Below, one piece after another: positions 36,228-44,395 of a stretch of 64,000 bases of DNA. The position numbers and the translations under genes are program-made. Origin of the DNA: Planctomycetota bacterium (GTDB lineage Bacteria; Planctomycetota; B15-G4; SIAN01); contig JANQQL010000019.1 in assembly GCA_028289345.1 (NCBI GenBank), forward strand, positions 62,001-126,000, given 5' to 3'. Positions within the stretch are counted from its first letter, which is position 1; each line of letters opens with the position of its first letter. The notes beneath the pieces are model-generated. The model worked only from the letters and a program-made list of their open reading frames with translations, made no database searches and was not told the origin of the DNA.

Positions 36228-36944
36228 GGAAGAACCTCCGTTCGATCGATTCGATTCCATCGGATCTGGTGCCGAAACGGCGGTTTCGGCAGCAAGTAGC
36301 ACTGGGAGATTGCCCGTCCGAGGCGATCCCCGTGCCGTGCCTCTTTCGCTCGAAACATAGCCGGTCTTCCGTTCCGCAGGGTCAATGGCGCAAGGAAAGC
36401 CAGTTTCCCCCGGAGCCCCGTGGCGCGGTCTGAGCGCGTCCTCTCTTCTGACTGGCGGGCCCACGTGTCCGTCACCGACCCACGGAAACGACCGAACTTA
36501 CGGTTCCCGGGACCTCGTGGTCACGGACTTCGCCTCCGCGTCGGAAGCAGCCGGAAGGAGTTCTCTGGCTCCGTAGAACGAAGTGGTTGGCTTCGGTTAC
36601 CGCAAGTTCGAACAACAGTCGGCAATGACTGGCTCGATTCGCGAGAGCCGCATGATGGACCGACCCGGCATGAATCAGGCAGCACGGGCTCCGGGAAGAA
36701 AGAGAGGTCTTCCGCCGAAATCTCACCGGCTTGCTGCCGATCCGGACGCCTCGTTCGAGATCACCACGACAACGACTGCCATGTCTTGGATGCGAATCCG
36801 TGACCGCGAAGAAAACCCAGATTCCGCGCGATTGTCGTGCGCCGTTCCGGATTCCACTTACAGCCGCACGTCCTTCCTGGGCCCGTGGCGGTCATCCCCC
36901 GCTGTCGAAGTGGATCGACGGCCCGTTGACTCGAGGAGAGAACG
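36228..36944. other. Long intergenic region (717 bp)
   Basis: This region separates the leftward sortilin-like gene from the rightward coiled-coil gene and must hold both promoters. Several short open frames cross it, but none has a ribosome site and their translations are Arg/Pro/Ser-rich in the manner of GC-rich non-coding DNA. I found no repeat, hairpin or RNA gene that I can support. Confidence 0.45.
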
Positions 36945-37682
36945 ATGAACTGGTGGAATCAGGCACTCGCAGAATGGGCGGTCGCGATGACGATGGCAGC
37001 CGGAGGACACGAGCACGAACAGGAGGGGCTCCTTCTCGTCTCGGACCACCACGCCATCATGCTGGATTACCTGGGGACCAAGTTTTCCTTTGCAACGGAG
37101 GAGAGGGGGATCGCGCTGACGTCAATCAGTGGCGCGGAAACCAGACTTCGTGACCTCATCCAGGAGCGGGCTCTCTTTGTCGTCGAGTACATCGAAACCC
37201 GGTTGATCTCGGTTCGAAACCACATCACCGATCGACACACTTTGCTTTGGGAACGCCTGGATACGCAGGATCTCAAACTGGACGAAGTGGATGTCAAGAT
37301 TGTCGATCTCCAAGCACAGGTGACCGAACTCGAGGGGCAGGTGACAGAGCTCCGGGGTCAGGTGAGCGAAGTGATGCAGGCGGTGATGGAACTTGGTGAC
37401 CAGAACCTGCGCATGGAGATCGAGCGAAACCTGTCGCTCGACGATGATGACCCCCGCCACCACCGAATTGCGAGCTTCGAGATGCCGGCCGCGGTCGGAG
37501 GACAGCTGGAACTCGTCCGGCAGGTCGTTCTGGAGACCCATCAGATGCACGTCGGTGCGGGGCTCGATTCGCATCCGCTCGCTGCACAGGAAGTGAGCCT
37601 CGGGGACACCGCGTACAACAACGGGAACTACTCCCAGGCGTTTGACCACTTTCGGAATGCCTACCGAATGATCGTGTATTGA
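36945..37682 (+). CDS. Coiled-coil protein with TPR-like C-terminus
   Basis: The product has 245 residues with a good ribosome site (GAGGAGAG before the ATG). Residues about 100-150 show regular heptads ('VDVKIVDLQAQVTELEGQ', 'VTELRGQVSEVMQAVMEL') predicting a parallel coiled coil. The last 40 residues ('LGDTAYNNGNYSQAFDHFRN') look like one TPR unit. A weak N-terminal hydrophobic stretch ('ALAEWAVAMTMAAGG') could be a signal peptide. No enzyme motif is seen. It ends 155 bp before a very strong hairpin shared with the convergent RHS gene. Confidence 0.65.
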   Translation: MNWWNQALAEWAVAMTMAAGGHEHEQEGLLLVSDHHAIMLDYLGTKFSFATEERGIALTSISGAETRLRDLIQERALFVVEYIETRLISVRNHITDRHTLLWERLDTQDLKLDEVDVKIVDLQAQVTELEGQVTELRGQVSEVMQAVMELGDQNLRMEIERNLSLDDDDPRHHRIASFEMPAAVGGQLELVRQVVLETHQMHVGAGLDSHPLAAQEVSLGDTAYNNGNYSQAFDHFRNAYRMIVY

Positions 37683-37837
37683 GTCCCTCCCCCCTTCTCT
37701 TTCGTTCCGTCGATCTGCCGACAGCGATTCGCCCGGGCACCCTCATCCGAAAGATGAATCCGAAAACGTGACGGGAGCTGCGATCCTGGTTGCAGGGAGA
37801 CGAGCGGGAGAGAAGGCAGCCTCACGGGGCCGCGTCA

Positions 37838-37868
37838 TCCCTGGAGCCGGCGTTCCCGGCTCCAGGGA
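37838..37868. terminator. Very strong hairpin between convergent genes, likely bidirectional terminator
   Basis: A perfect 13-bp stem (37838-37850 with 37856-37868) has a 5-base loop, CGTTC. The core is CCCTGGAGCCGG paired with CCGGCTCCAGGG. It lies between the ends of the coiled-coil gene and the RHS gene. There is no T-run on either side, so it may act with Rho or as an mRNA-protecting 3' structure. Confidence 0.6.
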
Positions 37869-37909
37869 CTGCTTGCACTCGGTTCGACCACTTCGCTCAT
37901 CGGGGATGG

Positions 37910-40900
37910 CTACAGAAGGGGGTCATTGGAATCGGTGTCTGAGGTTGGGGCGTCAGGACCGAAGCCATTTCCTCCGGTGTACAACGGGTCCGCCCAGCGA
38001 ATCTCGTCGTAGGACAACGACCACATGGCACTGACTCCGCGCCGCGCGCCATCGAGGATCTTCAACTCAAACGCCTTGGCGAGGTAGCTGTTGTAACCCA
38101 TTCCGATGATCGCGAGCGCGGTCACAGGAAAGGGGGCACCCAGCGCGTTCAATCCCCCGGCAATCCCCAAGTTGACGAATATCTCGAACTTTTCCATCTG
38201 CAAACTGACCAGCTCTCTGCGCGTCAGCGTACTCCCCGCAGGGACGGGGAGATCCCCTTTTCGCAGCTTCTGGATCTCCTGGGCCATTTCGGTGAGCAAG
38301 CCGAGGTCTGACACACGTGCTTCGATGTTGTCAAGGAAGTCGTTCGCCTTGGCTGGATCCGACATGACATCACTTCCTGCGCTTCGCAGATCGTCGAGGG
38401 TCTGCTGCGCCTGGTCGCGGAGTTGGCGATACTCCTTCTTTCCAATCTTCCCTTCTTTTCGGAGTCTCTTGAGTTCTTCCAACCGCTCTTTTTGCTCTTT
38501 CTCGAGTCTCTCACGGCGTTCTTCGGGGCTCTCCTCTTCCTCCGTCTCGGTCCCCATGGGATCGACCAGACTCCAAGGGTTGTTCCCTGCGTAAGTGTAT
38601 GGATTGCCACGGTTCTTCGAGTCCCCCCACTGGCCGATGGGATCCCGGGTCGTGAACCGTCCGAGCGTCGGCGACAGGTAGCGCTGTCGGAAGTAATAGA
38701 GCCCGCTTTCCCTGTCGTAGGGCCGTCCGGAGAAGAACCGGTCGTTCAGCGAGGAAGAGGCCGCGAGCACGGGCTGAAAGGTCTGCGCGTTCAGAGGCAT
38801 TCCGTAGTCGTCGTAGTCGTAGGCCTCTACAACTACCCCGCTCTCGTCGCTGAGCTTGGTGACGTTTCCGAGATCGTCTCGGTGATAGACAAAGCGATTC
38901 CACTGGCCGTCCCCGTCCGCATCCGTCTGAAGCGTCAATAGATCATCAAGGCCAGACCCGTAGACATAGGTGGCGACGGCATCCCCTTCGCTTCCTTGCT
39001 CCTCGAGCACGTCCCACCCCAGATAGTAGGCGTGACTGGTCGCGACCGCTGTTTCCTTGACGATCCGCCGGCCCAGGGCGTCGTATTGGTAGTTTGATTT
39101 TCCACTGCGTCCCCCCACATCGTGCAGGGTCATCTGGTTCTTGAAATCGTAGGTCATCTGCGCACTCATGGAGGTGAGATTTCCTGCATCGTCGTAGTCC
39201 ATGGCTTGCGGAAGGATGGACGTGTACTCGTGCATCTCGTTCGCCTCGTAGGCCTGAGCGGCGGTGTCTTGGATGACAACCTCTCGATTTCCAACACCGT
39301 CAAATCGGTACTCGCGAACCCGATCGGCACTGGAGCCGGTCCGGGTCGACCTCACCATCTGGTCGAGGGAGTCATACAAGTACGTATGGACGACCCCAGT
39401 GATACTGTTTTCTCGACGAGTCTTGTTGCCGTTGCGGTCCCACTCGTAGAGCCAGGAGTCCAAGGCGCTGGAATCGGAGCTCCGGGTGCTACGACTCTCC
39501 ACCACTCGACCGATTTCATCAAAGAACCTCTGCTGGGCAATCGCCTCTCCCTCCGGGAAAACCGTTCGCTGTTTCATTCGCGACGAGCCCCGATACTCGT
39601 ACTCTGCAATCACTTCGCCGGAGTTTGAATCAATGACTTCGTGAAGGCGATTGAGCGGATCAAAGCGACGCTCGATGAATCTTCCGCTGGGATAGCCCAC
39701 GTGGGTCCGATTTCCCACGCCATCCACAGATGAGAGCACGGGAACACCATTGTGCCACTCTTCCAACAGGTGATTCATCGAGTCATAGACGCGAGTGAAT
39801 CCGGAGTCATCATCGGTCGCACTGATCAGTCTTCCGAGCCCGTCGTAGACATAAGTTTCAGCGCTGGATCCACTCACTCCTGGGCCGGGCTGAATCGAGC
39901 GAGAGATCAGCCGCCCTGCCGCATCGTGGGTGTTACTGATTCCCGTGCCTCGAAGATCCACGAGATCCGCCACGAAACCTCGGGGATCGTAACTGACGAT
40001 ATTGAGAGTCTCTCCATCGGCGAAGATCGTCACCTGCCTCCGACCGAGCGCGTCGTACTCGTATTCGGTTCTTTGACCGTTGTCATCTTCTCGTCCGATG
40101 ACTCGGCCGTCACGATCGTAGTCAATGGTAGTGGTGACCAGGCCGTCCCCTGCTGCAAGACTATCCGGGCTACCGTCGCCCACCCCTCCCTGCTTGAGAA
40201 ACCTCAGAACCTCGACCTCTCGAGAAGCTCCGTCGAAACGTCGGTGAACCACGTTCCCATGGTTGTTGATGACTAAGTTCGTGGGGACGCTGGAGACTCC
40301 CAAGTGTTCGCCATAGCCCACCAGTGTGGATAGATAGGATGCAGAAAGGTCGCCGGAGTTCGAATCACTCTCAAAGACTGCGTTCGATCGGGAGTCGTAG
40401 AGAATTCTCGTTGTGTGACCAAGCTCATTCGTGCGCGCGGTGACCCTTCCCAGCGAATCTCGAAAGATCCAGTCGGTCAATGTCACGCTGGAACCGTCTT
40501 CGTGAAACTCCGTGACCTTCACCTCGATCACTCTGCCTGCCTGATCGCGGACATACTCCGTCCTTTGACTTCCCGGCACGGTCCAATCACTGCCCGGCAG
40601 CCAGGCACAGGAACCATCCCACTCCGCGATCGCGTTTCCCCGCGAGTCGTAGGCTCGCCCCTCAAATCGGCGACTGTCATCAACCCGCATGGTCACATGG
40701 TGACCTTCGTCGAAGATCCGTCGCACCGTGACCCAGCCATCCGCAGGGCTGAGCGGCCCATCGGTCACCGGGAGAACGGCGTCGTCGGCACGGAGAAGGT
40801 CATTCGACTCGTAGGTCCGATTGTGCTCATCGAATCGAGACACGGAATGGGCCAGGAGAGTTCCCGAGGTCTCGTCCCCTTCATAGGAACGAATCTCGAG

Positions 40901-43900
40901 GATCTCGTCCATGAGGCCCACTTCTTGAATCTCTTCGTCGCCGAGAGGTGATGTGGCTTTGATCAAACGGTCAAAGTTGTCGTAGGTCGAGCTCCATGCG
41001 TGGCCGGCGGCATCGATCCGCTTTTCTAGGTTTTCGTGTTCGTCGTATTGATAACGCTCTGTCACTTTCTGCTCTGGACCAGATGTGGCAGGCGCGATTG
41101 CCGTGATCGCCGGATCGGACAGTAGCGCAGAATGCGCGGAGGACCCGGAGAACCCATCCACCAGACCTCCCCGTGTCATGCTGAGCAACAGGCCTCGCTC
41201 GTCAAACACTTGGGAGATGACGTCGTTGGGCTTCAGGAACGACTCGGGCAAGAACTCGACGACTTGGTTGCCATCTCGATCGTAGCGATACCGGGTCACG
41301 GCCCGCGAGGACCCGTCGTGAGGAGCATCCACTTCGACGAGCTGATTGAGGATGTCGTAAGTCGAGTACCGGACCAGATCCCCGAGAGCTTCGTCTTGGC
41401 CGGTCGGGAGTCCGGTGATCGGATCACACCCCGGCTGCACGTGATCGAAGACTTCTTCAACGACGTTTCCATTTGCATCATGAACGTACGACGTGGCGTG
41501 GCCCATTGGGTTGATGGTGCGTGTGATTTCGTCGAGCTCGTTCCATTCCGTCACCGTCACCGCACCCACGGCGTCGGTTTGAGCAACCACACGTCCCACC
41601 GCATCGTACGCCGTTGACTCGGTCGCGCCGTCGGGAAGGATCGTCTGTCCGACGAAGCCGCCACCTCCAGGAGACGGCGGCGCTCCCTGGAGTCCCAGAG
41701 GGTCCGAGGCCGGATAGTGCCAATGCTCGGTGGTGAACCCACGCGAATCCGTGGCAGAAACCACTTGTCCGAAGTCGTCAAAGACCATGCGGCTCTCGAC
41801 GGACTGGGGAACGAAAGTCGGGTGGGGGTCGCCGATGGAGTCAGGCGCCATCACATGTGCCGTCAGATCCGTTTGGACGATGGGGTTTCCCTGCGACTGA
41901 TCGACTTTCCCGTCTCCATTGACATCACCCAGATTGTCGACATCGAGGATTCGCGGCAATGCTGCATCGAGACCGGGCAACGCCCCGTAACTCGAGTTCT
42001 GAAGGAGGTCGATCTGCCATAGATTGACGGTCGGCAGCCACGTGGTGCTGAGATCCCCTTCCTGGTAGTCGAAGGTGGACGTCGTCATGTATCGACCCAA
42101 TGACCATGGGCCGCCGTTGCTGGGTACGTAGAGCGGGTCCATTCCGCGGGGGTTGATGTAGGCGCGCTGCTGATTGAACAACGGTTCGTAAGCAAACCCA
42201 GTGACGATTCGACTCCCGTCATCGGGATTCGGCGCCTTTTCGACTCGGAGAAGGTTGCCCCGCTGAAATCGATCGGGACTGAGATCATCGTATTGGTACT
42301 GAATCACCTGCCTCGCCGTTTTCTCCTCGATCAGCATCCCGTTTCCATCGAAGGTCCGTTTCGTGACGTAGCAAGGGGGATCGCTCGAGCGAAGTGGAGG
42401 CTCGAATGCCGGTAGATAATGGGTGTCGGGATTCAGGAAGTTCAGCTGTGCATCGGTCGCCGTTGCCTCTGACAGAAGGTCGAGACGGACCAGGCCATCG
42501 ACGTCGACGGTGTCTGGGTCGGCGAAGACCGGATGATTTGGATTGAAGCGCCCGGTGAACTTGTACGAGAGCACGTTGAATCCTTGGGGGTCAAAGACCG
42601 TCGCAGTGACGTTTCCTCCTGGCGAAACGACGACAACGCGACCACCTTCTTCCATCCAACCTCGGTCGATTGGTGAAGGGGGGATTTCGGCAAGGAAGAG
42701 ATATCGACCTCCCGCTTCGATTCCGCTCGAGTTCGTTCCACCGATCGTTTGTGCGATCACTCTTTGGCCGGCATCGTCAAATGTATTGACGAGGAATGGG
42801 ACAGGATTGAGGGGATCTTCCTCGAGGTCCATTGGGTTGAAGATCTTCTCGATGCAGCGTGCAGTGCTCGAACCCGCAATCCCATACTCGTAGCGACGAG
42901 TCCGCCCAGCGCCCGCCTGCGACGCCAAGGCGGGCGACGTCACCTCATGAAGAAGCCCGTCTTCGTAGGCGTAAGTCACCACGCGGCCAGTGAAGTCCGT
43001 GATCGAAGTCAAGAGCTCATCGGTGTAATCGAAGGTGATCTCACGACCGAGGTCGTCGATCGCCTTTTCGGGGCGGTAGTGCTTTTCTCCTGCCGGGCCG
43101 ACGGCCTCGTACTGCAACTGGATCGTGTTCCCTGAGCGATCCGTGATGTAGGTCAACCAGTAAGTGGTGGTCGTCCCTCCTACCAGCGGCGAGTTCTTGT
43201 CGAGTTGCTCGAAGCCGTGAATCGTCCCGTTCGGAGAGCGCATGTAGAAGGACTGAGGGTGATAACCACCGCTGTCGGGGTCGTCTCCAAATGCCAGGAA
43301 ACGATCGAAGTGCCCTGCCGGTCTTTCCCATTGGTTCTGAGAATCGCCAGGCGTCAATTGATCGATGCCGTTCTTTCCGTCGTAGTAGTACACCCCCTCC
43401 ACGACCTCGGTGGGGAACGAGACGGATCCACCCAAGCCACCAACACCGACGACTCCTGGGAAGCCCCCCTCGTGACTCCCCCCTTCTCCTCCGGTTCCGT
43501 GACCTCCGCCGAGACCTCCCCCCGACACCCCACCGGTCACTCCACCGACGCTGCCGCGTGGCAAGGTGAATGGGGAACGACCCACCGTATCCTGGGGCCC
43601 GTAGTAGAGCTGGACGAAAGGCTTGTATTGGATCACGACTCGCTGAAACAAGCTGAGATCCCATTTCGGACCGAGATAGCTGTGAACCGCCGTTCCGTTG
43701 TGGTAGGTCCGGTGAAACTCGAGGTCGAGCCCTCGCCCCGGCAAAACCAAGTCGGTCTCTTCCAAGTGGAAGTTGCCCGTGAACAGGGTGACCGGATCTC
43801 CGGCTTCCTCGTCTTCCTTCTCGGGTTCGGTCTCATTCTCGTTGGTCTCGTCTTGCTCCTCGGGAGGAGGCGGTGGAGGTGGTGGGGGCGCCGGGGGCGG

Positions 43901-44002
43901 ATCATCCCCGCGTTCCACAATTGCCGCGGCAAGACTTGGTGCCGATGGCAAGCCGACCAACAAAACGAAGAGACTGCAGAGCAACGTTCGTACGGGAAGC
44001 AC
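37910..44002 (-). CDS. Giant secreted RHS/YD-repeat protein with DUF6531 domain
   Basis: The product has about 2,030 residues from a GTG at 44002 (AGGAAAGGA about 9 bases upstream), which begins a signal peptide ('LPVRTLLCSLFVLLVGLPS'). Other in-frame starts at 44023 and 44164 are possible. Next come a Pro run, an acidic linker and a DUF6531 domain ('DPVTLFTGNFHLEETDLVLP'). A Gly/Val/His-rich insert follows, then about 1,500 residues of YD repeats ('YDSRGNAIAEWDGS', 'YEYDALGRRQVTIF'). One Ca-binding-like 'DVNGDGKVDQSQGNP' is embedded. The RHS core ends with 'YYFRQRYLSPTLGRFTTRDP' and 'NPYTYAGNNPWSLVDPMG'. Past the core lie about 220 residues: a charged coiled coil ('ERRERLEKEQKERLEELKRL') and a hydrophobic segment. 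RHS proteins form shells around C-terminal toxins or act in the envelope. No nuclease motif and no immunity gene are evident. Confidence 0.88.
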   Translation of the reverse strand: MLPVRTLLCSLFVLLVGLPSAPSLAAAIVERGDDPPPAPPPPPPPPPEEQDETNENETEPEKEDEEAGDPVTLFTGNFHLEETDLVLPGRGLDLEFHRTYHNGTAVHSYLGPKWDLSLFQRVVIQYKPFVQLYYGPQDTVGRSPFTLPRGSVGGVTGGVSGGGLGGGHGTGGEGGSHEGGFPGVVGVGGLGGSVSFPTEVVEGVYYYDGKNGIDQLTPGDSQNQWERPAGHFDRFLAFGDDPDSGGYHPQSFYMRSPNGTIHGFEQLDKNSPLVGGTTTTYWLTYITDRSGNTIQLQYEAVGPAGEKHYRPEKAIDDLGREITFDYTDELLTSITDFTGRVVTYAYEDGLLHEVTSPALASQAGAGRTRRYEYGIAGSSTARCIEKIFNPMDLEEDPLNPVPFLVNTFDDAGQRVIAQTIGGTNSSGIEAGGRYLFLAEIPPSPIDRGWMEEGGRVVVVSPGGNVTATVFDPQGFNVLSYKFTGRFNPNHPVFADPDTVDVDGLVRLDLLSEATATDAQLNFLNPDTHYLPAFEPPLRSSDPPCYVTKRTFDGNGMLIEEKTARQVIQYQYDDLSPDRFQRGNLLRVEKAPNPDDGSRIVTGFAYEPLFNQQRAYINPRGMDPLYVPSNGGPWSLGRYMTTSTFDYQEGDLSTTWLPTVNLWQIDLLQNSSYGALPGLDAALPRILDVDNLGDVNGDGKVDQSQGNPIVQTDLTAHVMAPDSIGDPHPTFVPQSVESRMVFDDFGQVVSATDSRGFTTEHWHYPASDPLGLQGAPPSPGGGGFVGQTILPDGATESTAYDAVGRVVAQTDAVGAVTVTEWNELDEITRTINPMGHATSYVHDANGNVVEEVFDHVQPGCDPITGLPTGQDEALGDLVRYSTYDILNQLVEVDAPHDGSSRAVTRYRYDRDGNQVVEFLPESFLKPNDVISQVFDERGLLLSMTRGGLVDGFSGSSAHSALLSDPAITAIAPATSGPEQKVTERYQYDEHENLEKRIDAAGHAWSSTYDNFDRLIKATSPLGDEEIQEVGLMDEILEIRSYEGDETSGTLLAHSVSRFDEHNRTYESNDLLRADDAVLPVTDGPLSPADGWVTVRRIFDEGHHVTMRVDDSRRFEGRAYDSRGNAIAEWDGSCAWLPGSDWTVPGSQRTEYVRDQAGRVIEVKVTEFHEDGSSVTLTDWIFRDSLGRVTARTNELGHTTRILYDSRSNAVFESDSNSGDLSASYLSTLVGYGEHLGVSSVPTNLVINNHGNVVHRRFDGASREVEVLRFLKQGGVGDGSPDSLAAGDGLVTTTIDYDRDGRVIGREDDNGQRTEYEYDALGRRQVTIFADGETLNIVSYDPRGFVADLVDLRGTGISNTHDAAGRLISRSIQPGPGVSGSSAETYVYDGLGRLISATDDDSGFTRVYDSMNHLLEEWHNGVPVLSSVDGVGNRTHVGYPSGRFIERRFDPLNRLHEVIDSNSGEVIAEYEYRGSSRMKQRTVFPEGEAIAQQRFFDEIGRVVESRSTRSSDSSALDSWLYEWDRNGNKTRRENSITGVVHTYLYDSLDQMVRSTRTGSSADRVREYRFDGVGNREVVIQDTAAQAYEANEMHEYTSILPQAMDYDDAGNLTSMSAQMTYDFKNQMTLHDVGGRSGKSNYQYDALGRRIVKETAVATSHAYYLGWDVLEEQGSEGDAVATYVYGSGLDDLLTLQTDADGDGQWNRFVYHRDDLGNVTKLSDESGVVVEAYDYDDYGMPLNAQTFQPVLAASSSLNDRFFSGRPYDRESGLYYFRQRYLSPTLGRFTTRDPIGQWGDSKNRGNPYTYAGNNPWSLVDPMGTETEEEESPEERRERLEKEQKERLEELKRLRKEGKIGKKEYRQLRDQAQQTLDDLRSAGSDVMSDPAKANDFLDNIEARVSDLGLLTEMAQEIQKLRKGDLPVPAGSTLTRRELVSLQMEKFEIFVNLGIAGGLNALGAPFPVTALAIIGMGYNSYLAKAFELKILDGARRGVSAMWSLSYDEIRWADPLYTGGNGFGPDAPTSDTDSNDPLL

Positions 44003-44395
44003 GGGGATCGGTCCTTTCCTCACTACCCAGGTCGCGAGCTGGGGGAGTCCGTCGTGGCCGTGGACCCTCAACCAAGGGTCATCACCGATTCGCGTTGGTC
44101 GATCCCGAGAAGTTCTGACGATTTCCTGTTTTTTCCAAGTTCCTGGAGGCGGCGAAAACCACAAGCGCTCGCCGCGCGGTTTGCGGTTTCGCTCGGGAGT
44201 GGTCCGCTCGGGACTCCCAAGTCAGCCCGGAAGGATGGGGGACACTCGAGTTTCCGAGTGGGAAGCGCGAACTGTTCGGTCATCAGCAAAGGGAGTGGGC
44301 ATCGTGGACCGGGGGGGCGGAAGGGAGAGTAAGACGACCCCAAACCTGTCAACGCCCCTCCGAGGAGCGTCGGACGCAAGGCGCTGCTTTCCCGC
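44003..44395. other. Region between the RHS gene and the tethered sigma gene
   Basis: Both flanking genes point left. These 393 bp include possible longer N-terminal forms of the RHS protein (starts at 44023 and 44164) and a small CACTCG/CGAGTG hairpin near 44228-44245. No separate gene is supported. Confidence 0.4.

Noticed and set aside
36228..36944. Possible small genes in the 717-bp gap
   Set aside because: No ribosome sites, Arg/Pro/Ser-rich translations and no similarity to anything I know.
37683..37909. Immunity gene for a putative RHS toxin
   Set aside because: Only 227 bp are available, holding a strong hairpin and no credible open frame.
42085..43664. Insertion sequence or phage gene inside the RHS region suggested by repetitive DNA
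   Set aside because: The repetition is explained by YD-repeat and Gly-rich coding; no transposase, terminal inverted repeats or target duplication were seen.
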